From assembly GCA_900554205.1 (NCBI GenBank), contig USGM01000006.1, positions 1 to 64,000 of the forward strand: a stretch of DNA of 64,000 bases. The letters run 5' to 3'. Shown here in pieces: positions 37,456-46,767 of the stretch. Both the position numbers and the translations under genes were made by a program. Positions within the stretch are counted from its first letter, which is position 1. The number at the start of each line of letters is the position of its first letter. This DNA comes from an uncultured Lachnospiraceae bacterium. GTDB taxonomy: Bacteria > Bacillota > Clostridia > Lachnospirales > Lachnospiraceae. Under the pieces are notes generated by a model. The model was not told the origin of the DNA. It ran no database searches and was given only the letters and a program-made list of their open reading frames with translations.

Positions 37456-38625
37456 TTACCAGTACAGTTCCCATTTTTTGTGCATCCGAGTGAGCGCCTC
37501 CATGTAGAAATAATCGCCCCATGCGTTGCACTCGTCCACACCCTTGTGGTCGCAGGTATTGTAGGGCGAGTGGTTGGAATAGGTGCTGTGGAGAACCAGA
37601 CCGTTTGAGGTCTCGAAGTCCTTAACCGCATAGTTGTCATAGACCGACTTCATGAGCTTCGCTGCAAGTCCCTTGTAATATTCCGCCTCTGCGGGCTCTA
37701 AATACTTGCTCATCTCCAGCATGCCGCATGCCGCGATGGACGCGGAAGAGGAATCTCTCGGCTGATCGTCCCCGTCCGTGAACTCCAGATCCCAGTACGG
37801 AACAAGATCCTTGGGCAGATGCTCCAGGAAATACTCCGTAACCTTGCGGAACAGCTCAATGTATTCCTTGCGCCCCGTATACTTATAGGCGAGCGCCAGC
37901 CCGTATACGCCCCACGCCTGTCCTCTTGCCCACGCGGAGCCGTCACGGTAGCCCTGACAGGTCGCACCGTGATCCGGCGCTCCGGTCTCCATGTTGAAGA
38001 AGAAGGTATGCCAGGTGGAATAGTCCTCCCGGATGACGTTTGCCACAGCCGTATGTATATGCTTCTCTGCAATGTCCCTGTACTTGTTGTCCCCGGTCTC
38101 CTCAGATGCCCAGTACAGCAGCGGAAGATTCAGCAGGCAGTCGATAATCAGGCGGTAATTCCCGGGCTCGTCCATCGCGCCCCACGCCTGAATAAATTCT
38201 CCCTTTGCATGGTATCGGGTAATCAGCTGGTCGGCTGCCTTGATTGCCGCCTCCCTGCCTTCCTTACTTCCGATCAGCTTGTATGCCGCCACACAGGAGG
38301 GCGAGTACAGGAAGCCCATGTCGTGATGATCCACGGAGATCTTTTTGTCAATTCTCTCAAGGAAATCGTGAACCTGAATCTCTCCCGCCTTCTTCAGTCT
38401 CTCATCCCCGCAGAACTCGTACGCCAGCCAGATCTCGCCCGTCCAGAAGCCAGTCGTCCAATCCCTGTTCTCCACCGGCGGGTAGAAGCCGTTCTCGCTG
38501 TACGCCTGCTGGAATTTGTCCGTAAATTCCGGTAGCACATGAAGAATCTGCCTGCACGCAAAATCCAGTGCGCTCCTGATCTCCTCCGACGAAATCTCCG
38601 GGTAAGCCTCGAATTTCTTTTCCAT
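37456..38625 (-). CDS. Unsaturated glucuronyl hydrolase, GH88
   Basis: 389 residues from MEKKFEAYPEIS, with AAGGAG upstream of the ATG at 38625. The (alpha/alpha)6 barrel shows DWTTGFWTGEIW, HHDMGF (Asp102) and LIIDCLLNLPLL (Asp162), matching the two catalytic Asp of GH88. The enzyme hydrates the 4,5-unsaturated uronic acid left at the end of oligosaccharides by polysaccharide lyases. No signal peptide, so it acts inside. It follows the carbohydrate-binding-like gene by 24 bp and faces a heparinase-like lyase gene: a matched pair. Confidence 0.9.
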   Translation of the reverse strand: MEKKFEAYPEISSEEIRSALDFACRQILHVLPEFTDKFQQAYSENGFYPPVENRDWTTGFWTGEIWLAYEFCGDERLKKAGEIQVHDFLERIDKKISVDHHDMGFLYSPSCVAAYKLIGSKEGREAAIKAADQLITRYHAKGEFIQAWGAMDEPGNYRLIIDCLLNLPLLYWASEETGDNKYRDIAEKHIHTAVANVIREDYSTWHTFFFNMETGAPDHGATCQGYRDGSAWARGQAWGVYGLALAYKYTGRKEYIELFRKVTEYFLEHLPKDLVPYWDLEFTDGDDQPRDSSSASIAACGMLEMSKYLEPAEAEYYKGLAAKLMKSVYDNYAVKDFETSNGLVLHSTYSNHSPYNTCDHKGVDECNAWGDYFYMEALTRMHKKWELYW

Positions 38626-38649
38626 AAAACTTTTCTCCTTTTTCTGCAC

Positions 38650-39453
38650 TTATTTTGTAAGGGTCACATTGGTACCATATACTTCGATCTGGGTGAGCGC
38701 CGGGAACGGAGACGGATCGTCCGCCTTGATGAGATTACACAGCTCGATCCATGTGATCTCCCGCTCCGGAAAGGTCAGCACATGTGCCCGCGTCGATTTC
38801 TCCAAAGGGAAATCCATACTTCCTCCGTCGGAAAAGTTCAGGGTCACCTGCACCCACCAGTTGTCATGAGGGAAATCCGAGCGTGTATACAGAACAACCT
38901 TGTCCGTCCTGATCTTTCTCCCGAATTCCACCTTCATCGCCGCGTCGTCCTGACGGTTGATGCCCCACGACTGATAGGGCCACTGTCCGTGGGAGAGGTT
39001 CGCGCGCACACCGTCTATCGCATTCTTTGCCGCGAAGACCGCCTCACCTCTCGTCTCCACATTCGCGGTCGCATGGGGATAGCACGGGACATCGCAGTGC
39101 TGATCTGCCGGGTTCAGCGCAAGGTTGCGGTAGCTTTCGATCTCGTCCTTCCTCGCCAGTTCCGCGTAGAGATAATGCCTGTCCCCGCTGAAAACCTTTG
39201 GTGAACAGCTGATTCTCTTCTCGCCGAAGGGAATCGCGTAGGAAACCGTCTTTTCCGTGAGATACACAAACGCTGCACCGAGTGCATCATCCACCTGCCA
39301 GTTCAGATAGCAATCCTTCTCCGATACGGTCAGCTCGATCCGGTCTCCCTCCTGGTAGGTATGCATGCACACCAGATCCACAAAGCCCTCACCGTTGCTG
39401 ACACAAATCGTGTTGTCGAATTTGTCGATCACTTTCAATGATAATGTAGCCAT
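38650..39453 (-). CDS. Putative carbohydrate-binding (F5/8 type C-like) protein
   Basis: 267 residues, no signal peptide. The first 110 residues are beta-rich and unrecognised. The second half (about 110-262) resembles a discoidin/F5/8C fold (YRNLALNP, NAIDGVRANLSHGQWPYQSWGINRQDDAAMKVEF divided by loops, and ITQIEVYG-like ending TQIEVYGTN). Presence beside GH88 and a uronate lyase suggests binding of uronic-acid glycans. Catalytic activity cannot be excluded. It leads the minus-strand arm of the divergent locus. Confidence 0.6.
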   Translation of the reverse strand: MATLSLKVIDKFDNTICVSNGEGFVDLVCMHTYQEGDRIELTVSEKDCYLNWQVDDALGAAFVYLTEKTVSYAIPFGEKRISCSPKVFSGDRHYLYAELARKDEIESYRNLALNPADQHCDVPCYPHATANVETRGEAVFAAKNAIDGVRANLSHGQWPYQSWGINRQDDAAMKVEFGRKIRTDKVVLYTRSDFPHDNWWVQVTLNFSDGGSMDFPLEKSTRAHVLTFPEREITWIELCNLIKADDPSPFPALTQIEVYGTNVTLTK

Positions 39454-39501
39454 TTCAAATCCTTTCCCCTCTGTAACACTTTTCTGTTTCTTTTTCTTTA
39501 T

Positions 39502-39530
39502 ATTATGCTATACTTAGCATAAATAAGCAA
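39502..39530 (-). promoter_or_regulatory. Promoter of the carbohydrate-binding/GH88 arm
   Basis: Minus strand: -35 TTGCTT (39530-39525), 17-bp spacer, -10 CATAAT (39507-39502). The palindrome at 39503-39522 fills the spacer and -10. Confidence 0.6.
39503..39522. promoter_or_regulatory. 20-bp perfect palindrome, likely operator
   Basis: TTATGCTA, the 4-bp centre TACT, and TAGCATAA form an inverted repeat in the 100-bp divergent gap. It overlaps the minus-strand -10 and contains a plus-strand TATACT (39509-39514). A repressor here would control both arms. No regulator gene is adjacent. Confidence 0.65.
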
Positions 39531-39553
39531 GCATCTCTTAGAGGAGAATATAC

Positions 39554-41374
39554 ATGGAAATGCGGTTTCTGGACACGGCAAAGAACTTTCTGGAGAGCGG
39601 CGCAAAGCTGCTGCCCTTTTCACCTTTTCCCCCGGCAAGCAACCGGGCGGCATACGATGGACTTCCCGCAGAGCTTAAGGAGCGGCTGACCGCCGCCGGC
39701 GAGACCTGTCTCGGCTATCAGTATCCGCCGATCTACGCCACCTCGTTTATGGCATTTAAGCGCACCGGCAACCGCACGGACTTTGAAAAGCTGTATTTTC
39801 AGCGCAGATACCGCCTGAATTCCCTTGTGGTCGCGGAATGCATCGAGAACAGCGGACGCTTTCTGGATGATATTATAAACGGCATCTTCGCGCTCTGCGA
39901 GGAGAGCGGCTGGCAGCTTCCTCCACACAATGCCTACCGGCGCGATCAGGCGCAGGAGCTTCTGCCGGATGCCACGAGACCTGTTCTTGATCTTTTTGCC
40001 TGTGAGACGGGCGCACAGCTCGGCTGCATTTATTATCTGTTAAAGGAGCAGCTTGACGCTGTAAGCCCGGTGATCTGCGCACGGATTCTCGACGAGCTGA
40101 ACCGGCGCATCGTCACCCCCTATCTCTCGGAGCATTTCTGGTGGATGGGGCAGGGCGAAGAGCCTATGTGCAACTGGACGCCATGGTGTACCCAGAATGT
40201 ATTGCTCGCCGTCTTTCTCACGGAAAATCCGCAGGACATCCGGCGGGCGGTTCTCGAAAAGGCTGCCGCAGGCTGTGACTTCTTCCTGAAGGATTACGGC
40301 GACGACGGCTGCTGTGACGAGGGTGCGCAATATTTCCGGCGCGCAGGTCTCTGCCTCGATGCCGCTGTCGATCTGATGAACAGCGTGACGGGCGGCGCAT
40401 TCCGCCAGCTCTACGAATGGCAGAAGATGAAAAATGTCGCCTCCTACATTGAAAATATGCATGTAGATGGGGCTTACTACTTTAATTTTGCCGACTGCTC
40501 CCCCGTCCCGGGAAGAGCGGGCGTCCGCGACTATCTCTTCGGAAAGCACACTGCACAGCCGTCGCTGATGCGGTTCGCCGCGAAGGATTTCCAGACGGCG
40601 CAGGACGAAATATATGACGAGGAGATTTATCAGTTAAGTCTTTACTACCGGCTGCAAAATGCCTTTTACTACCGTGAGGTCATGTCCTACGATACCTCAG
40701 CCCCGCTGTCTGCGGGAGACATCTATTATCCGAGCATCGGTCTCTTTATCGCAAGAAGCCCGCTGTTCGCCCTCGCCGTCAAGGCGGGTGACAATGACGA
40801 CAACCACAATCACAACGACACGGGAAGCCTGACGCTCTACAAGAATGGACAGCCTGTACTTGCGGACATTGGCGTGGAGAGTTATACTGGAAAGACCTTC
40901 TCCGCGCAGCGGTACGAGATCTGGACGATGCAGTCCGGCTACCATAACCTTCCCACGCTTGACGGACAGGATGAATGCGCCGGGGCGGATTACAGGGCTG
41001 TTGACGTGGAGACCTCCTTCGGAGCTGAGAACGCTTCCATCTCCATGGAGCTGGCGTATGCCTATCCTCCGTCAGACGGCAGCTCCTACTATCGCCGGAC
41101 AGTCACGCTGGATAAGACTGCCGGACGGGTACTGCTGACAGACAAAACTGATTTTCAGAATGTCATTCTGAATTTTATTGTCTGCGAAAAGCCTGAAATT
41201 GAAGGAAACAGCTTAAAGCTTCCTGACAGCCGCATGGAATTTTCGGGTGCATCGCTTTTGACGGTGGAGACTCTCCCCATCACCGATGCCCGCCTGCAGA
41301 CCGCATGGAAGAGCGACCTCTACCGCGTCCGCCTGACAATGACAGAAAAAACCTTTACACTTGACATCAGATAA
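39554..41374 (+). CDS. Heparinase II/III-like polysaccharide lyase
   Basis: 606 residues. The N-terminal (alpha/alpha) toroid has NWTPWCTQN and DDGCCDEGAQYF (about 250-261). The C-terminal beta-sheet domain has DNHNHNDTGSLTLYKNG (about 416-431), the heparinase II/III signature, and SGYHNLP. No signal peptide, so it probably cleaves imported oligosaccharides. Beta-elimination would leave the unsaturated uronate that GH88 next door removes. Substrate (heparin, heparosan, alginate or other uronate glycan) is not readable. AGGAG precedes the ATG. CmpB-like and PilZ genes follow closely. Confidence 0.82.
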   Translation: MEMRFLDTAKNFLESGAKLLPFSPFPPASNRAAYDGLPAELKERLTAAGETCLGYQYPPIYATSFMAFKRTGNRTDFEKLYFQRRYRLNSLVVAECIENSGRFLDDIINGIFALCEESGWQLPPHNAYRRDQAQELLPDATRPVLDLFACETGAQLGCIYYLLKEQLDAVSPVICARILDELNRRIVTPYLSEHFWWMGQGEEPMCNWTPWCTQNVLLAVFLTENPQDIRRAVLEKAAAGCDFFLKDYGDDGCCDEGAQYFRRAGLCLDAAVDLMNSVTGGAFRQLYEWQKMKNVASYIENMHVDGAYYFNFADCSPVPGRAGVRDYLFGKHTAQPSLMRFAAKDFQTAQDEIYDEEIYQLSLYYRLQNAFYYREVMSYDTSAPLSAGDIYYPSIGLFIARSPLFALAVKAGDNDDNHNHNDTGSLTLYKNGQPVLADIGVESYTGKTFSAQRYEIWTMQSGYHNLPTLDGQDECAGADYRAVDVETSFGAENASISMELAYAYPPSDGSSYYRRTVTLDKTAGRVLLTDKTDFQNVILNFIVCEKPEIEGNSLKLPDSRMEFSGASLLTVETLPITDARLQTAWKSDLYRVRLTMTEKTFTLDIR

Positions 41375-41388
41375 AAGGATACAAACCT

Positions 41389-42774
41389 ATGATTTACTCC
41401 CTTCGAGACATGACATGGCTCTTTCTGCTCTATTCCTTTGTGGGATGGTGCATTGAGGTCTGCTATGCTGCCATACAGCGGAAAAAATTCATCAACAGGG
41501 GCTTTGTAAGCTGCCCGCTGTGCCCGATATACGGCTTCGGCGCCGTTCTGTTCTGCCTGTTTCTTCCCGAGCTGACCGGAAATCTGTTCTTTCTCTTTCT
41601 GGGTGGCATGATTCTTGCCACGCTTCTGGAGTACAGCACCGGAATGCTGATGGAAAAGATCTTTAATAAAAAGCTGTGGGATTACTCGCAGATCCGATTT
41701 AATCTCGGCGGCTATGTCTGCCTGCGCTATTCCCTGCTCTGGGGACTGCTTGCCGCCCTGACGATGTTGTATGTCAATCCGTTTCTGTGCGGTATTTTTG
41801 ACAGGATTCCGCACACGCTGTCCACGGTTCTGCTGTGGATCGCCGTCGGTATTCTCCTTCTGGATTTCGTGACCACGGCAATGGCTGTCCGCGGCATGAA
41901 GGTCAATGTGAAGCAGCTGTCCTCCCTCTCCGAGGGTATACAGCACACCTCACATCTACTGGAGAATCGGCTGACTGCCGCTGTGCAGAAGCGAATGGTA
42001 AAGTCCTTCCCTTCGATCAGCAGAGAGAGCATTGAAAACAGCCTTCGAGAGCGCAAGGCGAAAAAGGAGCGTGCGGTCTTCGCTGAGGGCTGCAGCTTTT
42101 ACAAACTGGTCTCCCTGTTCTTCATCGGCGCCTTTCTGGGCGACATCACGGAAACCATCTTCTGTCTTATTACAATGGGCAGACTGATGAGCCGCAGCAG
42201 CGTGATCTATGGTCCTTTCAGCATTGTCTGGGGACTGGGCTGCTCCTTCCTGACCCTGTTTCTGTACCGCTACCGGAATAAAAATGACCGGCACATCTTC
42301 CTTGCAGGCACACTTCTCGGCGGCGCTTACGAATACATTTGCAGCGTTTTCACGGAGCTTGTCTTCGGGACAATATTCTGGGATTACAGCGGCTTCGCAT
42401 TTAATCTGGGCGGGCGCATCAATCTGTTGTACTGCTTCTTCTGGGGTATTGCCGCCGTGATCTGGCTGAAGCTGATCTACCCGCGGATATCGAAGCTGAT
42501 CGAGAAAATACCGAAGCGAACCGGAACGATCGTGTTTAACTGCCTGATCGTCTTCATGGTGGCAGACATGGCAATCTCCTCTCTTGCGCTTTACCGCTAT
42601 ACCGAGAGGCAGTCCGAAACGGTATCTGCATGGGCGGAAGACTCCGATGAGGAAGGTTCCGGCGAAGCAGCGGACTCCGGCGACGGCTTATCCGCCTTGA
42701 ACGATTTCCTCGACCGGCATTATAATGATGACAGAATGGAAAAAATTTATCCCAATGCTAAATTTGTAAACTGA
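41389..42774 (+). CDS. Putative ABC-transporter type IV (CmpB-like) membrane protein
   Basis: 461 residues with two similar membrane halves: LLYSFVGWCIEVCYAAIQRKKFINRGFV near the start and a second FIGAFLGDITETIFCLITMGRLMSRSSVIYGP-type block near 240-275 (broken here by the loop). Each half has about four to five helices and a WDYS motif (KLWDYSQIRFNLGGYVCL and IFWDYSGFAFNLGGRINL). The C-terminal tail is acidic. Families with this repeat are called ABC-transporter type IV but their substrate is unknown. It is 14 bp after the lyase and 6 bp before the PilZ gene. Confidence 0.75.
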   Translation: MIYSLRDMTWLFLLYSFVGWCIEVCYAAIQRKKFINRGFVSCPLCPIYGFGAVLFCLFLPELTGNLFFLFLGGMILATLLEYSTGMLMEKIFNKKLWDYSQIRFNLGGYVCLRYSLLWGLLAALTMLYVNPFLCGIFDRIPHTLSTVLLWIAVGILLLDFVTTAMAVRGMKVNVKQLSSLSEGIQHTSHLLENRLTAAVQKRMVKSFPSISRESIENSLRERKAKKERAVFAEGCSFYKLVSLFFIGAFLGDITETIFCLITMGRLMSRSSVIYGPFSIVWGLGCSFLTLFLYRYRNKNDRHIFLAGTLLGGAYEYICSVFTELVFGTIFWDYSGFAFNLGGRINLLYCFFWGIAAVIWLKLIYPRISKLIEKIPKRTGTIVFNCLIVFMVADMAISSLALYRYTERQSETVSAWAEDSDEEGSGEAADSGDGLSALNDFLDRHYNDDRMEKIYPNAKFVN

Positions 42775-42789
42775 CGAAGGATGAAAGAT

Positions 42790-43464
42790 ATGCGCATAGG
42801 AGAACTGAAACCGAAACAGAATATCACCCTGCTGGTAAATGCAAACGGCACCTTTCTGACCTTTGAATCAGTGATTCAGGAGGTAACCCCCCTGAAAAAT
42901 CTGATTTTTGCCGAAGCTGTCATAAGCAACGGCAAGCCGGTCTCCTTCCGGGGCAAAAATATCATGGTCAGCCTGCTGGTCTATTTCGACGAGGAGAAGC
43001 CGATTCTCTTTAAGAATGTTTCCACCAAGCTGTTTAAGCGCAGCGGCGGCGATTACTGCTACGGTATCGCCACCATTGCGGAAGGGCATGTCTATAACCG
43101 CCGCGAAAATTTCCGCTGCTACATAGGACTGGAAAGCTCCATACAGTGCGGCAGCAACACCGCCGCGCATCCCGCCATCATAAGAGACATCAGTTCCACC
43201 GGCTTTGCCGTTGTCTGCGACGCGGATGTTTCTCTGGAACCCGGTCAGCTGGTTCACACGGTTCTGAATGACAGGCCGCTCGACGGCGGTGTCTCCTATT
43301 CCTTTCAGCTCTATGGGCTTGTGGCGCGCATTCAGGAGCTTGAAAACGGAAAACGTTTATTCGGCTGTAAGCTGAACAATCCAATCCATGGGCTGGATAA
43401 ATATATCGTGGAAAAGGAACGTATCCGTCTGAAAAACAGCAACGGAGGGAATCTTTGGAACTGA
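42790..43464 (+). CDS. PilZ-domain protein, likely c-di-GMP receptor
   Basis: 224 residues from the ATG at 42790, nine bases after GAAGG; an ATG at 42781 directly abuts that site. An N-terminal YcgR-like domain (about 1-95) precedes the PilZ domain with NRRENFR (RxxxR) and DISSTGF (D/NxSxxG), both needed to bind c-di-GMP. It may tune flagella or surface behaviour, or, given its neighbours, glycan handling. Two GGDEF proteins in this window could supply the ligand. A strong terminator overlaps its end. Confidence 0.88.
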   Translation: MRIGELKPKQNITLLVNANGTFLTFESVIQEVTPLKNLIFAEAVISNGKPVSFRGKNIMVSLLVYFDEEKPILFKNVSTKLFKRSGGDYCYGIATIAEGHVYNRRENFRCYIGLESSIQCGSNTAAHPAIIRDISSTGFAVVCDADVSLEPGQLVHTVLNDRPLDGGVSYSFQLYGLVARIQELENGKRLFGCKLNNPIHGLDKYIVEKERIRLKNSNGGNLWN

Positions 43465-43478
43465 TTCCCTCCGTTTTT
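43441..43478 (+). terminator. Terminator after the PilZ gene
   Basis: AACGGAGGGAATC (43441-43453) pairs perfectly with GATTCCCTCCGTT (43463-43475), followed by TTT. It overlaps the stop codon and may also act on aguB from the other strand. Confidence 0.85.
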
Positions 43479-43490
43479 CTATTGCTTTCC

Positions 43491-44366
43491 CTATTCCACA
43501 ATTTTCCCATACATCTCCGGGCGTCTGTCGCGGAACAGGCCCCAGCTGAAACGCATCTCCTCCACCGCATCCAGATCAAAGGTATGCAGAAGAATCCCTT
43601 CCTCCGTCCTCCCCGCGTCCTTCAGCACCTCCCCGGTCTCGTCCGTGATGAAGGAGGAGCCGTAAAAGACCAGCTCCGAGGACTGATTGTTGTTGTCCTT
43701 CGTCGGCTGAACCGTTTCCCTGCCGACACGGTTTGCCGCGATCACCGGCACGACGTTCGCCGCCGCGTGCCCCTGCATACACCGCCGCCAGTGCGGCATG
43801 CTGTCACACTCTATGATGGGCTCAGAGCCGATTGCCGTCGGATAAAATAAAAGCTGCGCGCCCATGAGCGCCATGCATCTCGCCGCCTCCGGGAACCACT
43901 GATCCCAGCAGATCCCCACACCGATTCTTCCATAAGCTGTGTCCCACACGCGGAATCCCATGTTTCCCGGAGTGAAATAAAATTTCTCCTGATAGAAGTG
44001 ATCGTCCGGTATGTGAGTCTTGCGGTAAATGCCGAGAACGGTTCCGTCGGCATCGATCACTGCAATGGAATTATAGGTCACATTGCCGTCCCGCTCGAAA
44101 AAACTGACCGGCAGCACGACCTTCAGTTCCCCCGCGACCCGGCGAAGGCGCTGTACCGCCGGATTTTCCTCAAGCGTCGTCGCCAGACCGTAGGAGCTAT
44201 AGTTCCTCTCCTGACAGAAATACCATGTCTCAAATAATTCCGGCAGAAGGATCACCTGCGCCCCTTTTGCCGCCGCGTCGCGCACCGCCTTCTCCGCCGC
44301 CTCCAGATTTTCTTCCCTCGATCGGTTGCAGTACATCTGCACCGCCGCCACTGTCACTTTTTTCAT
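43491..44366 (-). CDS. aguB: N-carbamoylputrescine amidase
   Basis: 291 residues from the second of two adjacent ATGs, five bases after GGAGG. Nitrilase-fold amidase with catalytic Glu (LLPELFETWY), Lys (YRKTHIPDD) and Cys (GVGICWDQWFPE). Long conserved tracts match plant and bacterial AguB. It turns N-carbamoylputrescine into putrescine, CO2 and ammonia. It follows aguA by 36 bp. Confidence 0.94.
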   Translation of the reverse strand: MKKVTVAAVQMYCNRSREENLEAAEKAVRDAAAKGAQVILLPELFETWYFCQERNYSSYGLATTLEENPAVQRLRRVAGELKVVLPVSFFERDGNVTYNSIAVIDADGTVLGIYRKTHIPDDHFYQEKFYFTPGNMGFRVWDTAYGRIGVGICWDQWFPEAARCMALMGAQLLFYPTAIGSEPIIECDSMPHWRRCMQGHAAANVVPVIAANRVGRETVQPTKDNNNQSSELVFYGSSFITDETGEVLKDAGRTEEGILLHTFDLDAVEEMRFSWGLFRDRRPEMYGKIVE

Positions 44367-44402
44367 CATTTCCTCCCGGTCTGTAATAGATTAATTATTT
44401 CG

Positions 44403-45497
44403 CTACCTCGGTATCTGCTGCGTAATACAGTGAATATTCCCCCCACCGATCAGAATATCCCTTGTATTGATCTGTACGACCTCCCTGTCCGGAAACAGTC
44501 CCTGCAGAATCTCCCTCGCAGGCTCGTCCGCCGGATCTCCGAAGCCGGGCATGACAATGCTCCGGTTCGCAATATAGAAATTCACATAGGATGCCGCAAG
44601 ACGCTCTCCCGGCGTGCGGGTCGGCTCATCCCAGCAGGTGTCAAGCCCGAGACATTCCTCCTCCGTCATTGTCACCGGCTTCGGCAGAGGCAGCTTATGC
44701 ACACGGATGTCCCTTCCCCTCGCATCCACCGCCTTCTGTAAATATTCCAGACATGCTCTCGACATGGCATACTGCGGATCGTTCTCATCCTCCGTCCACG
44801 CCAGAACCACCTCACCGGGCGCGACAAAGGCGCAGATGTTATCCACATGCTCATTCGTTTCATCATGGTAAATTCCACAGGGAAGCCAGAGAATTGTGGA
44901 TACATTCAGATAGCTTTTCAGATTATCCTCGATCTCCTCCCGCGTCAGCTCCGGGTTCCGCCCACGGCTCAGCAGGCAGCTCTCCGTCACCATACAGGTT
45001 CCCTCGCCGTCAACATGGATGGAACCGCCCTCCAGAATGAAATCCCGCTTGCAGTAAACGTCCTTTTCCAGCAGGTCGCAGAGCTTCCTCGCCAGCTTAT
45101 TGTCCTTGTCCCATGGGAAATACAGCCCGTCATAAAGCCCGCCCCACGCGTTGAAGCCCCAGTCAATGCCGCGCACCTCTCCGTCCGCATTCCTGACAAA
45201 GGTGGGCGCATAATCCCTCGCCCATGCATCATTGCTGCTCATCTCGACAACACGGATATGCTCCGGCAGCATCGCCCGCGCGTTGTCATATTGTGCCTCG
45301 CTGGCACAGACCGTCACCTTCTCCGATCTTGCGATCGCCTCCGCGATCTGTACAAATGCCTTGCGCGCCGCATAGCCGCCGTACTGCCATGAGTCGGAAC
45401 GCTCCGGAAATATCATGATACAACCCTCGTGAGGCTCAAATTCCGCCGGCATGCGGAAGCCGTCCTCCCTCGGCACAGAATCCCTAATAATCCTCAT
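44403..45497 (-). CDS. aguA: Agmatine deiminase
   Basis: 364 residues. It converts agmatine to N-carbamoylputrescine and ammonia. The guanidino-modifying fold shows FEPHEGCIMIFPERSDSW, RDYAPTFV, the His in ETNEHVDNICAFV and the catalytic Cys in GGGNIHCITQQIP at the C-terminus. It starts 9 bp after the carboxynorspermidine decarboxylase stop, within the same operon. Confidence 0.95.
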   Translation of the reverse strand: MRIIRDSVPREDGFRMPAEFEPHEGCIMIFPERSDSWQYGGYAARKAFVQIAEAIARSEKVTVCASEAQYDNARAMLPEHIRVVEMSSNDAWARDYAPTFVRNADGEVRGIDWGFNAWGGLYDGLYFPWDKDNKLARKLCDLLEKDVYCKRDFILEGGSIHVDGEGTCMVTESCLLSRGRNPELTREEIEDNLKSYLNVSTILWLPCGIYHDETNEHVDNICAFVAPGEVVLAWTEDENDPQYAMSRACLEYLQKAVDARGRDIRVHKLPLPKPVTMTEEECLGLDTCWDEPTRTPGERLAASYVNFYIANRSIVMPGFGDPADEPAREILQGLFPDREVVQINTRDILIGGGNIHCITQQIPR

Positions 45498-45506
45498 ATT
45501 ACTTCC

Positions 45507-46700
45507 TTACAACCTTCCTTTAAAATCCTGATACCCAAACTGTCTCACGATCTCGCACTCCCCATCCCGCCTCCGAAGCGCAATCGCCGGGAGCGGCATC
45601 CCGTTAAACGTATTGTTTTTCACCATGGAGTAGATCGCCATGTCCTCAAAAACCAGCCTGTCCCCCTCCTCCAGCTCTCTGTCAAAGGAGTAGTCACCGA
45701 TAATGTCCCCCGCCAGACAGGTAGGCCCGCCCAGACGATAGGTAAAAGCTTTCTCTCCCGCGTCCCCGCTGTCGCGCAGGGGCGGTCTGTAGGGCATCTC
45801 CAGCACATCGGGCATATGGCATGCGGCGGAGGCGTCCAGAATGGCAAGCCGGAGCATCGCCCCGTCAGACGCTCCGCCCGGCAATACCGCGACCTCTGTC
45901 CTGCGCGTCTCAAGAACCATCGTCACAAGGAAGCCCGCATTCAATGCAACTGCCTCGCCCGGCTCTAAATACACCGTCAATCCGTACTTCTCCTGCATCC
46001 GGCGGATGCAGTGTTCCAGCCTCGGTATATCATAGTCCTGCCGGGTGATGTGATGCCCGCCCCCGAAGTTAATCCATTTGAAATCTGCCAGATACTTTCC
46101 GAATTTCTCCTCCACGGCATCCAGGGTCTTTTCCAGATCATCGGAATTCTGCTCGCAGAGGGTGTGAAAATGGATTCCGTCCAACAGCGACAGCAGCCGC
46201 TTCCCCTCCGGGGTGTCAAGCCCTGTCACAAACTCCTGCGCCGTCATGCCAAGCCTCGAGCCGGGCGCGCAGGGGTCGTAAATCGCATGTCCCTCCTGCG
46301 TGGAGCACTCCGGGTTCACGCGCAGTCCGATGCTCTTCCCCTCATGCTTTGCCCGCTCGCCGAACTTTTCCACCTGCCTCCATGAATTGAAGACAATGTG
46401 GTCGCTGTATTTCAGAATCTCCCCGAAATCCTCCTCGCGGAATGCCGGGGAATAGATATGGTTCTCGAAGGGTGCGGCCATCTCTTCCGCACACAGCCTC
46501 GCCTCGTAAAGCCCGCTCGCCGTCGCCCCACAGAGATAGCGGCTTATCAGCGGATAGAGCGCATACATGGAGAATGCCTTCTGCGCCAGCAGAATCCTCG
46601 CCCCTGTCCGCTCCATGACACCCCGCAGCACCTTTAAGTTTTCTTCTATCAATGCCTCATCCACGACATAGCATGGTGTCGGCAATTCTGACCATTTCAT
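45507..46700 (-). CDS. nspC: Carboxynorspermidine/carboxyspermidine decarboxylase
   Basis: 397 residues from MKWSELPTPCYVVDEAL at 46700; the longer frame to 46895 runs into the serpin gene. PLP fold III (alanine-racemase type) enzyme: Lys41 in LLAQKAFSMY binds PLP, INFGGGHHITRQDYD follows, and EPGEAVALNAGF carries the phosphate and subunit contacts. With the dehydrogenase at 48.1-49.3 kb it makes spermidine from putrescine and aspartate semialdehyde without decarboxylated SAM. It heads an nspC-aguA-aguB operon divergent from the serpin. Confidence 0.93.
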   Translation of the reverse strand: MKWSELPTPCYVVDEALIEENLKVLRGVMERTGARILLAQKAFSMYALYPLISRYLCGATASGLYEARLCAEEMAAPFENHIYSPAFREEDFGEILKYSDHIVFNSWRQVEKFGERAKHEGKSIGLRVNPECSTQEGHAIYDPCAPGSRLGMTAQEFVTGLDTPEGKRLLSLLDGIHFHTLCEQNSDDLEKTLDAVEEKFGKYLADFKWINFGGGHHITRQDYDIPRLEHCIRRMQEKYGLTVYLEPGEAVALNAGFLVTMVLETRRTEVAVLPGGASDGAMLRLAILDASAACHMPDVLEMPYRPPLRDSGDAGEKAFTYRLGGPTCLAGDIIGDYSFDRELEEGDRLVFEDMAIYSMVKNNTFNGMPLPAIALRRRDGECEIVRQFGYQDFKGRL

Positions 46701-46767
46701 ATTCTTTGAAACCTTTCGCTCTTTTTTTCGTCTATAAAGATAACAGAACAACAGGGAGGATACCACC

